This document shows, piece after piece, positions 51,040 to 63,311 of a stretch of 64,000 bases of DNA. The notes beneath the pieces are model-generated. The model saw only the letters and a program-made list of their open reading frames with translations. It ran no database searches and was not told where the DNA came from. How positions within the stretch are numbered: position 1 is the stretch's first letter; every line of letters starts with the position of its first letter. The position numbers were made by a program, and so were the translations under genes. The stretch comes from Paramacrobiotus metropolitanus. Its lineage: Eukaryota > Tardigrada > Eutardigrada > Parachela > Macrobiotidae. Where the stretch lies: the NCBI RefSeq assembly GCF_019649055.1, contig NW_026570222.1:2046001-2110000 (forward strand), given 5' to 3'.

Positions 51040-53638
51040 TTTTAATTTTAATTACAAAATTCTAATCACAGTCAATACAAGGCACAATTGTATATTTGGC
51101 AGCTCAATGACCGCATCTTGCAGCACGAAAGCAACCAAGTCAAGACAGTATTAAACACCAGAAGTTCATCGGTTGAGGCTGACCACTGAAAACAAAAGGA
51201 TTGGTGTCAAAATTTAGTACTTGTATTTAAATAATGGTAAACTGCAATGAAGATATGGGAAATAAAAGAGGTATCGATTTAAGCTGGATCATGGAGATAT
51301 TATAAGGAGCGATGAACTTTTTAGTCAGTGGTCATAGTAAAGTCAGATATACCCGCATACTTAATATGTACGTAATGCTGCGGTAAACAAAACTACGATG
51401 TTATTATTGGTTGATAACTTTCGGTATACACATACGTTCCTACCTAGCCTACAAAATTAATAAGGTTCTACGTACACGTGACAATACTTAACGGTCAAGT
51501 CCGTCCAGCCGACAGTGATGATCACGGTGTACACTTGCGTAGTGGTACTGGTGATGTTGTCGTTGTTATAGACGGCAATTGCAATACATATGCAGCGGCT
51601 GTTGACAACTAAGTGTACAAGTTTGAAAACCTGCTGCGGTTGCAAACTCAAGTTCATCGCATTTTGGCCTGTATCGCCGTTTGAAAATACGGCATACACT
51701 ACTTGAGTTCAGGAGTAGTTACTGGGTATGTTTTACGTAAAATATGCTGGTATGTAGTTTTAAAGGTAGAGTGGTAATATTTACTTAACACCGATGCAAG
51801 GATGAGATGTTAGTGTGCGGGGGATCGGCAACAACAACAGCGCGGCACAGATTTTGACAAATTCGCTTGGTCATCCAGTACATAATTCCTAACCTTTCAC
51901 TTCCTAAAAGTTCAATCGCCGGGCCATTGTAGCACCAGAAGAACTTTCGTATACGCTGCTGTAATTTTGAATGATTTATAATGCATTATGGATTTTAATC
52001 ATAGTTTTTCGCTTATGATTAGTAGACAGGCGTTAATTTAACTAGTTATTGTAATTATATCCCAAAAAAATTTGCACGTGATCCAGCTATTTGGGCTTTA
52101 ATCGATCAAAGTTCTATGCCTGTATGCATAAAAACTTATCAGAAGTTTGTATCGTCTATAATAATTTTAACCGGGGAAAAATGCAATAGGTGCTTTTGTG
52201 ACATACCGTTAAAAACTGATAAAAAATTGCAAAATTATTGTCGGCGACGAGGGTATTAACCTCTTGATCACATGGTCTTATACTACACATGGTACAAAGC
52301 GTGCAAACTTGACCTTATGCCTAACGTTAACGTGCCCGCGAACATACCATGTTTCGTTGTTTGTTTAGTGTGACACTTTTGCGCGAATCTGCAGATTACT
52401 AAGAGCAGTACGAGGTAGCATTTTACTTACATCCTTCTTCCACCAGAAATTAATATTGTATTCCAAAGTTCAGGAATCTTGATTGAATGGATACGTATAC
52501 TGTGGATGCTCACTGTAGGTATAAATCTGTTCGATGTACTCGCAAACTATAATTACACAAAAGAAAATATCGAAAGTAAAGTTTTGGCATATTTTACATT
52601 AGTCACAAGCTCACAGCTGCTGCTGACAAGGTTGTTAATTTGATTATGCAACGATGTAAACAAAAAAAGATTTTACGCAAGTTTAATCCCATTTATGCTC
52701 AAGCCTTATAGCAAAGGGTGCGTAGTATAAAACGAATAGTTTTTATTGAACTTTGTCATGCAGTAAAGAAAGTAAAACAATTAACCGGCCCGTATGGTAT
52801 TATAAAATAAAATAATAAATTACACAACTGCTATAAGGGGCCAGCAATTCATGTTAATTTACGCGGACGTGTTCGCAAAAAAATAAGTTAGAAATCAACC
52901 CAAGTGCATGGATCAATTGCAATATGCCGGCTATAAAAGGTTTCCGTTGTTTCGCCGGTTACTAATTAGAAAGAACGGTAATTTATAAAAATTAATTACC
53001 GTTCTTATCGCTGGTTCTACATTACATACATGAAGTTTAATTTTTTTCCCTTTTCATAAAGAAGCTGCAAGCTGCATGTACAAGTGTAAGCAAGCGCAAA
53101 GTTGCCCATCATGCTCACCAACTTCTGTAATTTATCACTTATAAAACTCGGGGTCGGCTTAGTTTTCGCCGCTCGTTATTAAAGCTGGCATCATATGGGA
53201 GATATATGTGTGATGTCCAAGTATACTCATGAAAATTCAAACATAAATCAATTTACAGTAAATTTTTTATATGTTCTTAGTATTAATCTGCACTTGGATA
53301 CATGCGTACAAACAGATAGTTGATATCAAGTGATCAGGCTAGGCTAATAAGAAGATCAGGATAATAAGAGAGGTACTTTGATGTATCGTCCGGGATTCAT
53401 TTTTTACGCAACGAATAATCTACAACTCTTTGCAGCGGGTGACATTACAGCAGAATGACAGAACAACCCACATCGACGATTCACGATCAGGACAGGAAGT
53501 TGCACAAATTACAGCAAGAAATCAATGCAACAATCAGGCAAAACCATCAAAAATACCGCAGAAGCCAAGCATGATAAATGACAGATAAAGCCGAGTTGGA
53601 CCAGGTGGGAGCGTAAAATGTTATTGTATGGTCTATCA
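51040..53638. other. Intergenic region upstream of the ETS gene
   Basis: No gene was recognised. It should carry the ETS promoter and 5' UTR at its left and the POSH-like 3' UTR at its right. A hairpin is present at 52971-53006. Confidence 0.5.
52971..53006. repeat. Inverted repeat
   Basis: AAGAACGGTAATT and AATTACCGTTCTT are exact reverse complements (13-bp arms, 10-base loop). Confidence 0.85.
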
Positions 53639-56109
53639 TTAAGTGATGGTGACGCTCCCATGTAACCTTTCCACAAACGCGGTGGGGATCAGCCCATTCC
53701 GACCGGTGCGCTCATGTGTTGCCTTCATCCATCCGTCCGAATGTTTTTGATGGACATATAGTAAGTCATTCAGACGTAAGTCCAATTCATAATGATTGCG
53801 AGCGGGATAAGGCGCTATGCACCGGTAGCATTCAAAGTTAACCGGCTTGCTGGGACGATTTCCAGTGGACCGCAACGTAGTCAGGCACGCAGTTTTAGGC
53901 TTCTCATTACCAAGAGACCTGTGAACAATACAGCAGGATTATAAAAAGCCAATACACTAATAAAGAATTTGGGGAGAATGCTTAAATTGTCTGGATTAGT
54001 TGATGGAAATGCGCAAATTGTATCGCTGCGAAGGGATTCAAAGTGATCAGCACAAATTAAACATGCGGCGATTCAATATAATGATTGTAGTATTATTTTT
54101 CTAATAAAAAAATGAATGTGCTCTTCGGCAGCTTTACATTAAATGAATTTTACCCTTTGTATCCGCTATCATGGCCAGGCGAATTCTTATACTTTGGCGA
54201 TGGATCCGGATTTTTATGGCTCCGAAAAAAGTTTTTTATAAACGACCTGCTGTCTTTTTGATGGGAGGCCGCCTATAAACAATAAACTGATATCTTTAAC
54301 GAGATGGGTACATTTATTCTGCACAAATTTTTCGTTGTTCGTACGGTACTACAGCATTAGCAATTTAGCAGCTAATCTTTTTGCAAAATAAGACGTAGTA
54401 CGTATATGGTGGTAAATGCGCTAAGAGAATGAACTATCGATATTTTTACTGCAGTATTACTTATACAGTACTGACACAAAACAATTCCGTAGGATTTCAA
54501 AACGCCGGAAAACTCTGTCCTTACAATTTCCTTACGTCAATTGTGCCGACGGCGAGCATAGAATGGGGGTAGTTGAAAACTGCTACATCGCCTGCATCAT
54601 TTTGCTCTGCGGTAAGCGTGGACTGATGCGCCGCCGACTGATCCGCGCCGCTAGTGCGGTCACTGCGCCCGTTATAGCGAAAGTGTATGGACGTCGAATG
54701 GTCGCCTGTCGATAAATTCCTCACTCCTGCCCTACTTCCATTAATCCCGGTATAACCGGACTGTTTTTCAACAGGAAACGACCTGTTGTGCGATGAAATT
54801 CGCCATGCCGACAGAGTAAAAGGCGTCGACGTCAACGGTGTCCCTTCCGGTGGAACGGATTCGAAATTGTTGGCCGCGTAGGCGGGTACCGCAAAAAATC
54901 GATTTTCCACTGTCGACTCGGCGGTGGTTAACACGACAGCGGACGTCTCATCACAACCATCCTGGAAAATTTGAGACACAAAGACTTTAATTAAATCTGC
55001 TTAATAGATAACCTCTACACAGGAAGTGCAACAGTTTTTGCTTACAGTCAGGTCGTCTAAAGGTCATCCAGAATCTATTGGATGGGAATTAATAACATTT
55101 ATGCGGCTTTGCATACTTACATATCTGTTGGCTAAATTAGCTAAATCCGTAGTTGTCCGACTAGTTCGCAATCCGGAGTTAGCGGATGAGGCACTGTGCA
55201 GGCTGATGTTATGGGAATCATTACCGTCCGATACTGTGTGCAGTAAAGCGGACGGAGAGCGTGGTAAACCATTGTGTATCCTTCTGGATGATGTGACATT
55301 TTCTTGGTGCCGCGGGTCATCATTTGGCAAACTTTTCCGGTGTGTTTGAGGAAAACTATATATATGATGGACGTTCGGTAAAAGTTTCTACATCGTTGAA
55401 CGCCTTACGTCATATATGGAGTTCGGGCGCTTAACTCTTTTAATATAGAAATATAAAATTAATCATGGTAGCATATTAATAACTATACTGTCGATGCATG
55501 TAAAGATCTTTGGAAACGTTTTCGTACTTGGATGGATTTTGCGCGCAACAAAATCAGAGTGTTTAATATAAAACCGCGACACGTACAATAGTGGAAAGTT
55601 TGCTGCCGTATAACCAGGTGTAGTCGGGCAGGATTTAGTGCTGAAATCGATTGATGTCGACGCGGAACAGTCGGCTAGGTAAGGCTGCAGTCCTGTGTTG
55701 CTGTGCCGTTTAGCTTGGATTCCCGACAACAAGCGCATCAATAGGATATTCCGTGGTAGATCACATACCGCTGTCGTGATCAAAGCCTGCGACGGGAGAG
55801 AACTTTTTCTTCAAAACGAATATAACCAGCTCGTGTATATGCGTACATACAGGCAACTTGTCAAAAGTAAATAAGGTGTTTAAATAATCCTAATCAGCAC
55901 ATATTGCCAGCCGGCGGTACAACTCTGAGAGCACTGACGCACACACGTACCCGGCACTCAGGACAATGTAGAATCCCGCGTTTAGCCACGATATCGTCCA
56001 GACATTCGCGACAGAATGTATGCTGGCATGGTAAAACTTTGCTGGATTCAGTCAGCACATTCAGGCATACTGGGCATTCCAAAATTATACTTAAAGTCTG
56101 CTCATCCAT
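53639..56109 (-). CDS. SH3RF: POSH/SH3RF-like E3 ligase with RING and a single C-terminal SH3 domain
   Basis: Minus-strand exons 55951-56109, 55587-55786, 55121-55355, 54536-54961, 54247-54272 and 53639-53918 join in phase to 441 residues. The RING (C12..C52) reads ECPVCLNVL, then [11 protein letters not shown], then CPECR, and is followed by [14 protein letters not shown]. Together these are diagnostic of POSH rather than RING proteins in general. The middle is Ser/Thr-rich and disordered. The SH3 (about 378-432) has [19 protein letters not shown] and [11 protein letters not shown], matching the fourth, C-terminal SH3 of POSH. POSH is a scaffold and ubiquitin ligase in JNK signalling. The first three SH3 domains are absent, and the introns inside the gene are too short to hide them. 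The 26-base exon at 54247-54272 uses an unusual GTCGTT donor and is the weakest part; the acceptor of 55121-55355 is also uncertain. Confidence 0.85.
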
Positions 56110-58276
56110 AATTCCTAATAAAGAATTTTATACAGATATTTGTGTATACGTACAGATACACTGATAATCAAAAATTTTAAATTAGGTTATGATCACTCAC
56201 TATCTACGAAGCATGCTTTCTAATTATAGCGAAATATGCCTTTATCAAGTCCCTTACAACTTTATATTTATTATACTGAACATTATACTGCTCCTTCATT
56301 ACAGTTCAAACAATGAAAAATACTAGCATCACCTTCGAAAACGCTAAACTAAAGATTTTTAATCTTTTTTTTGATAACCGGTTTTCCCTTTAGCAGCAAA
56401 CAGCGATTTTAAACAGAAACTGCATCACGTAAAGAGCGTTAAAAATGGCTTTATATATGCTCTTAGCCTCTTATATACAATGTAAGCTGACCTGAAATGT
56501 TATTTGAAGCAGACTAACGCATACTGACCGATAGGCTGTAGTTGTTCCCGCGACGTCCAGCTGCGAACAATATCGATCCAACCTAGTTACTGGTAACAGC
56601 CTAACAACACACTGAAATGTTCCACTAAACGCTGCCTCCATTAAAGCACAGTCATATTGATTTGAAAACTCTTTGTTGCGACCGGAAGTATTTTAATGGG
56701 CAAGCAAATGTTCAGCCGTGTCCGCTCGCGCAACCTTAAATTTCAGTCAGGAAATATAAGCAAAGGCAGGTAGTGTATTATTTTATAATATTCATCATAA
56801 AAAATTAATAATACTATTGCAACTACAAATAATTAAAAACGCACCAAGGACAACAGTATCATAAAATTATGTCTTACGAAGCAGCCGTTATGGACGGCGC
56901 AATGAAAAATGCTCAGGTGCAATACATCATACATCAAGCAAAGCAAAGTCAGTAAATTACGACAGTAATCACAGAGGAGGAAACCATCGAAAGATAATTT
57001 AACTTGTAGATGAACTTAATAACATTGACTTACCATCTGCAACCAGGATGCAACAATATTGATGAAAATTGTTCGGCCTGGCTGGAAACCAGCGCGCACA
57101 AAATGCGAGCCGTATACCAACGGCTACTGCATCGGAATGCCAGCGAGGCATATCATTTCAATCCTTAAGCTGCGACTGGATGATAGTTTGGATCATAAGC
57201 ATATACGCACTCGAGTTCCTGTGGAGATCGATCATCGGCTCAAAAGGCTTGTTCCAGAATCACCAGCGTCTACCTCTGCGGCTGGACGACAGCGGATCCA
57301 TATTCTATACTTGTACGCCTACAAACCGGCTCACCGTACGACGGCATATATACGTACCGGCGGTTTATTTTTGAGTTAATATTGCAAACTACTGAATTAT
57401 GCATTATGCACACCATTATACACAGGCACCGGTCATACTATGGCTTGTGTTCTAATGGGTTATACATCTTTTCGATTGGATATTCCCTCTTGCTATACTG
57501 TGAAATCATTAACCAGAAAAAAATATTATTGTAACAATTAATAAATTATAAGGTTAACGAACACTTTAATTGTCCAGTTTAGCTTTAAGTACTCGGTCCA
57601 GTTTACTCGCGTGAGGTTGAAAGGTGATGGAAAAATTGAAAATTCACAACCGTAATTGGAAACGTAAGAAATTACGTGGAACTTGGAAGTAATTAACTGT
57701 ACAAATTTAAAATCAAGGTGACGCACAAATTGAATACAAACTTGAAAAACAGCTGCCGATTCTTTACGTACTCCTATGGTTGTGAAATTGGATTGTTAGC
57801 GAATGGCGCGCAGTTTTACAAAACCCGACGGAAGTAGCGCTCGTATAACTACTATGAAGTATGAATCGCACTTATGTATACGTTCTGGCCTAGCCCCATT
57901 AAATCCCACTTCACATGTCAGATGATCTCGAAATAAGCAGCATCTCGATGAATGAGGCAGTTTTGGCATTATTAAATTTATGCGAACGAATTTCTGAAGT
58001 ATTTTTGTGATTATCACAGGGAACACGGGTTATCCATTCTCGACTTTCAACATACTTTGTCTCCGGAATGTCCAGGAATGACGTTATAATGACGTTATCT
58101 ATACATGCATACGCAGCATATCCGACGATAATAATTTTGTTCAATTAGGTACTGCCAAATTTTGCTCGTTTTCACCATCGTCAGTTCCTGTTCAAGCGCA
58201 TGTTTCGCATAGGGTTGTGATCACCGTTAAGGCATTAACGCTCGACTGCTAACTACGAAGATTTACACTGACTGAG
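56110..58276. other. Divergent intergenic region POSH-like / FHIP
   Basis: No gene was recognised. A GC-richer block at about 57059-57379 is open in two plus-strand frames (106 and 101 codons) but shows no known motif. Confidence 0.5.
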
Positions 58277-61200
58277 ATGTCCTACCAACACCCTCCCGTC
58301 TCCCGTCGGAGATACAGCTCCGTGGAGGAGACACGTCAAACGGCCCTCGAGACCATCAAAACCACATGGAACGACATCGACCATCTACTGCAGCCGCTGA
58401 GCGAAGTCGTCGTCTCCTTGAACGCTCTCAGTTCCCCCTCGTTGGAACCCATTGCGCCCATCGTCAGATTACTGCAGAACGACGACACTACGAACAAGCT
58501 GAATGCTTTCTTCGAAAAAGTCATATCTTCCCTGGCTGCTGCAGTGGCGCGCATTCAGCTGCGCAACACCGACGACGCCGACGATGTGAGCATGCAGGAG
58601 GATGCAGTGGACGCTTCCTCGGAAACGGGACATTCCTCCAGCCAGGTCATTCTCCTGGAAGATGAAGTGCTGGAGTACTTGATTTCGGCGAATGTCTTGC
58701 TGAAAACCCTGGGCTATGCCACACATCCGCACTGTCCGGCAGCAGCGGCGCTCATACTGCGCTGGAATCTGCTGAGAATTTTGGAGACGCTGGTGTCGTC
58801 GTGCTTGAAAGATCCGCGCTTGCTGTCCCATGAGTCCATTTTAATACCCTTGCTGGCGCTGTTTGATGCCTGCACAGGCAGTCGACATCCTGCTACGGAT
58901 CAGAAAATGATGGCGGTTATGAATGAACTGATTTACTGTTTGAAGCAGGAGCCGGAGTTGGTGCAGTTTTTTATTGAAGAAGAAACTCACACGGTGGATG
59001 TGCAGTCCAGTGCAGACGATGGGATTCGTGAGTACGTTGTAAAACATTCTCAAAAACGGTATTCTTGTCAAGATCGATTGTATGGCTTTCGATTTTCGAA
59101 ATAATTTTTTTTATTTTACTAAACCAAATTAAATTAACTGTAGTTCTTATACCGCAGCGTTGCTTCCGTAATTTATTTTTATTTTCTATTGAAATATGAT
59201 TTACGACAGTATCTGCTGACTGCTACCAACGTGATAGTTTTTATGCTGGTTTCAAATTTTTCCATCTCTAATTTTGTTACAGTAATTGCGTTCTTGTTCT
59301 ATTTTTTAGCTGACGAATATGGTACAAAATCTGCCAAAAAAATTACGGTTGTCATATTTCGAAAAATTGTTATGCAAAAGTTTATAACGGAGTTTTGCTA
59401 AAACCTTATGGAACTGAACAGAAGTGACAGTATCAATTTACAGTTTGCGATTATTATCCTACCTGTTTCCGCACGTCCACAACCCACTGGAAACAGGACG
59501 TTTGGCACGAAGCGCCGTTCTTGCTTTACTACCTATCCTTCAACGTAACGAGCAGCTGAGTGCACATGTGGCCGGAAAGTCAAGTTTTTCTGCTGTAAGC
59601 TTTTTCATCATTTCGTCATGTGATATTTGCTTGGTAATTTGAAACTTTTTCTGGTGTAGGTATTGATTAGTGGATTATGTGCATTCTACCATTCCCTTCC
59701 AGGAAAGCTTTTTGCCATGTTTGGCCCGGGATGGCATAAAATCAGTCCATATGATCTTACATGCTCTGTGGATTTAGAGTATTTTACGGAGTACATGGTA
59801 TTCTGCAACGCTGCTGTTCAGGTAAGGAAAAGAAGGCTTATGGTTAGTATGACTTTTGACTCCTGTATGACTTATACCTTGCTTTTCGCCGTCGCAGTTG
59901 TCACACCCACTGGTGCAGTCCAGCATCATATCTTTTTTCAAAAAATGTGAGTGGAACTGGAACAGAAGCGCAGGATTTGTTTAACTTACCGTAAAAAAGT
60001 TTCCGCTTAGCGTAGAAAACGTTCAAACCTTCCACTCAGTTTGATAAAAAATATTAATAACGTTTCTTCTCAAACTTGTAGTATTTCTGACTCCTGTTGT
60101 GGGACCGGCTCTTGGTCAGGTAAGCAGTGAGCTGTATGCTCATGTCATTCTTGGAACATACAGAACTTCTTGTATTCTGACTTGTTAAATGTTATTTTTT
60201 CCATTTTTAATTATTTTGATTCAGCTCTTCCTAGGATTATTCTTTCAAATGGAAACATTCTGACATGCGTGCTGTTTTTAGGAAGCGTCGGAAGATTTAA
60301 TTCAGTCAGTAGCATATCTGGAATTTTTTATACGGATGCTACATGAAAGGGCTTTGCGCACAGCGGTCTTGGATCATCTTATAACTGCCAAAATTAATGA
60401 TCGGGCTATCATCGACCATCTAACAGAATGCATATTAAACGCAAACAGCCGAGTAAGGAGACGATTATTTGATTAATTTTGCAACTGGACATAATAGAAT
60501 TGGGCAACTGAAACGATAGTTACATGATTAATTCGTTGGTGTTTCGACGTATTTCCAGGTAGCGACGATGAGCATAGTGCTGTTTGACACTTTACTCAGT
60601 CTAAATTATAAACCTCTCCTGGAGCATCTTTTTATGCGGTATGTTGCCTTTAAGATTTTTGAGCGGTTCTTATTTGAAGTACAAATACAGCAGTGAACCA
60701 CAGTACTGACCGGGACGAATTTAAAACATTTTGGTTGCCTTACAGCTATCTGAAAGCTGCTCGCCCTTTTCTTCAATCGGACGTTTTCCAGAGCGGTGAT
60801 AGTTTGAACAACGTAATCCTAGCGGAGACATTGTTGGAATTCATACCGCAGTGCTGTCAGCAGTTGGGAATCGTCACTGAACCACCAGCTGCTCAAGAAT
60901 CCCAGTCTAGCCCAGGAATGCTAAAAAAGCTATTTGGGAGGAGCGAAAAGATTTCCACTGCTGATTTGCCGCCGGTGGAATTGCCACCGTACTCGGATTA
61001 CTTATTATACGCACGCTACAATTTGCATTGCATTTGGAGAGAATTTAGTGATTTGACAGATGTGGACGGCAGTGTGAGCAGGGACGATGCAGCCATTCAG
61101 GAGACGATTGGTCTTTTCCCAGGTAAAGCGATGCTGCCGTTCTTCCTAAATTTCTAAAGATAATTGCACATTTCTTCGGATCATATAGATTTGGAACTCC

Positions 61201-61959
61201 ATGGGGTGGGTATAGGTGGCCCGTTTTTAGCTAGCATATTTTACAAACTGGATCATTTGGTGGAGCATGACCTTTACTTTTCCCTTCAACTAACGGGACT
61301 AATAGCACGGATTATGATGTTTCCCTATAAAGAAGTTTGGGCATTTGTATTTGGACAGAATTACACTCCAGAACTGGCTGGAAGGTCGCTGATTCAGGTA
61401 AAAAATGTTTTAAAGTGACGCTTTTACAGTATCACGTTTTAATGCGTAGCGTTGCGTTTGTTGATTGTGTCTGAATGCAGTGTTTATTTTTTTTCTGATT
61501 TTCTGTTGGCGATAGGTCTTGGGGACACTGAAATTATACGTGGATTCTGTCATCCCTTCGAATAGTCTGGGCAAAGCCCTTTTAGAACGGGTTTATCGAT
61601 CGCTGATTCCCCGGCGTGCCGGTTCTCCTAGTTCACAGACTCCCGTGGTTTCCACGCCTCAGCCGGAACGAAAGAGCTTGAGCTTTTTACGCTCTGGGCC
61701 AAAGGTTTCTGAGACCGATTACGTCGACAGCATCTTTTTGGATGCTGATACTATAATGGAAAGCGTCGAGATGGATGGACACGGACCAAGGTATTCGCGT
61801 CGCAACAGTGCCGCTGGTGGGCCGGATCAGCTGAAAATTCGAATGGCTGCATACACGGCAGTTCTTTTGAACGAGTTTCTCCAGGAGCTGGCTGCTATAT
61901 GCCACGAAAAAGCAATTTTGACTGCCATGATTTCTTGTGATTTGTTTGATGGTGCCTGA
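58277..61959 (+). CDS. FHIP: FHF-complex subunit HOOK-interacting protein (FHIP / FAM160 family)
   Basis: Ten exons, 58277-59031, 59444-59594, 59660-59821, 59898-59946, 60082-60119, 60282-60452, 60559-60638, 60680-61122, 61189-61397 and 61516-61959, give 833 residues. Family landmarks in order: TWNDIDHLLQPL near the start; LLSYLFPHVHNPLETGRLARSAVLALL; LISGLCAFYHSLPGKL; SVDLEYFTEYMVFCNAAVQ; FLTPVVGPALGQ; AYLEFFIRML; FDTLLSLNYKPLLEHL; then SLYFSLQLTGLI-like sequence (here DLYFSLQLTGLI); and a helical C-terminus ending DLFDGA. FHIP proteins link Hook adaptors and AKTIP/FTS to early endosomes for dynein transport. Residues about 95-120 form an acidic linker in the first exon, and residues about 700-770 are a Ser/Pro-rich insert. 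The acceptor at 60680 (GAAG/T) was chosen because it alone keeps the frame. The subtype (FHIP1 or FHIP2) is not decided. Confidence 0.9.
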
Positions 61960-62351
61960 ATTTTTTGTCTCCTTTTTTACTGTGTTCCTGTGCTGTCCTG
62001 CTACTTTATTTCAAGTTCCTTTTGTTATCTTTTAGCTTTTTACTATTTTAAAGGTGTTTTCGTTTTCCGTGTCCCCGTGTATGACTCCGAAACCATGCCA
62101 ATCCACATGGCCATTAATGTTGGAAAATCGTTAAATTTTTTATTGACTATTGTGATTCTCGTCTGTGATGAACAAGTGAAAGATAAGCATGTGAAGTGGC
62201 AAACGGATGTCAAATAATGCGTAGTAAATCGCGCAATAAAACGCAAAACTTGCTAATGCAATTACGGAACCAATTCATCAACCCCCAAACAGAACCTCCC
62301 GAGAGCATGCAGTGCAATTCATAATCAACAATAAAAAAAACAAAGCTGTAA
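61960..62351. other. Convergent 3' region FHIP / THUMPD1
   Basis: 392 bases between the two stop codons hold both 3' UTRs. The open frame at 61990-62217 (+) follows the FHIP stop and looks like UTR. Confidence 0.6.
62235..62240 (+). terminator. Polyadenylation signal, FHIP
   Basis: AATAAA lies 275 bases after the FHIP stop and before the THUMPD1 stop on the other strand. A second AATAAA follows near 62330. Confidence 0.55.
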
Positions 62352-63311
62352 TTATACTCCAACAACAGAAGCATCTTTATCAGCAGTATGTTCAGCTTCC
62401 GCTCCTTGCGCATCGCCATTTGTGACAGCTGGTTGAGTTTCACTTTTCGCTACTGGCGCGTGTCTTTTAAATCCGGAAGCCTCGTCCTCATAATTTTGGC
62501 CAACTTTTACACGATCCTCCTGATCCTCCTCTTCCACGTGTACATTGTATTTCTTCAACTTGGCGTAATCCTTAATAACACTGATGCAGCAAATACTCTT
62601 AATCACATCCACAGAAATCGCGTAATCTGGATCGTTCAAATTGGCCCGACACTCCGAATTGATTTTCCGCACAATTTCTCCAAAGGTAGCAATAATCATA
62701 TCGCGTGTCAACGTTAGAGAAGTGTTCCTCGTCTTGAACAAGATAAGGAAGCTGGGATTTCCGTTACCGGTGAAATACCGTGTTAGCGCTTTTTCTCCGG
62801 TGCTGCGCACTGTGTCAATGTCAGCGCGACAGGTGGCAACAACAGGCAGCAAGCGCTGCATGTATCTGGCACGCGCTTTTTTCTGCTCGTGCAAATCACA
62901 TAAGATTTTGTGCGCGAACTGGGTAGGATCTGTTACGGCGCTGGAGATGAAGACTAAATTATTACAACCAGATTCCACGGCTTTGAAACGGGCTTTGCGC
63001 TCCTCCATTCCAGCGCTGGTACGATATGCGCTCAATTGGCCTTCCTCGGAATCATCTTCGTGCTTCGCTTCAGTGGCATCGGCCGCCGTGGACGGTGCAC
63101 TGGCTACGTCAGGGTAGAGTTTCGCCATCTCCACGTCCATATATTCGTTTAGCAGATCGTAAGCCTCCACCACCGATCGCTGCTCGTTACCTTTCGAAGT
63201 ACTGATGAGGAAACCGGTCATACCTTCGCTCAGCTCTTCCCTTCGAAGTCGCTTGCGCTGCTGATCAGGCTTCGCATTGAAGTACTTTCTTTTGTTAGGC
63301 TTTCGAGGCAT
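62352..63311 (-). CDS. THUMPD1: THUMP domain-containing protein 1 (Tan1 homologue)
   Basis: A single exon of 319 residues on the minus strand. A basic N-terminus (MPRKPNKRKYF) is followed by GMTGFLISTSKGNEQRSV and EAYDLLNEYMD, an acidic linker (about 60-95), FKAVESGCNNLVFIS, and the THUMP domain (about 120-240) with RYMQRLLPVVATCRA, FLILFKTRNTSLTLTRD and DVIKSICCISVIKDY. The tail is Glu/Ala-rich and disordered. THUMPD1/Tan1 binds tRNA and is the adaptor for NAT10/Kre33 in making N4-acetylcytidine in tRNA-Ser and tRNA-Leu. Length and motif order fit the family (human protein about 350). It is the only intronless gene recognised in the window. It converges on FHIP. Confidence 0.96.
   Translation of the reverse strand: MPRKPNKRKYFNAKPDQQRKRLRREELSEGMTGFLISTSKGNEQRSVVEAYDLLNEYMDVEMAKLYPDVASAPSTAADATEAKHEDDSEEGQLSAYRTSAGMEERKARFKAVESGCNNLVFISSAVTDPTQFAHKILCDLHEQKKARARYMQRLLPVVATCRADIDTVRSTGEKALTRYFTGNGNPSFLILFKTRNTSLTLTRDMIIATFGEIVRKINSECRANLNDPDYAISVDVIKSICCISVIKDYAKLKKYNVHVEEEDQEDRVKVGQNYEDEASGFKRHAPVAKSETQPAVTNGDAQGAEAEHTADKDASVVGV

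Noticed and set aside
55026-55349. Plus-strand 107-codon open frame
   Set aside because: It is the antisense shadow of the third POSH-like exon, which fits in phase with its neighbours.
55356-55586. Possible missing POSH SH3 exons inside the introns
   Set aside because: I read the three short introns on the minus strand and found no ALYDY, WxxG or SH3-like frame.
58469-58831. Minus-strand 120-codon open frame
   Set aside because: Shadow of the first FHIP exon, whose plus-strand frame is longer and matches the family.
59027-59033. GTGAGT donor at 59028 for the first FHIP exon
   Set aside because: It is the better consensus, but its phase does not join the next exon. The GTACGT four bases later keeps the frame and family sequence.
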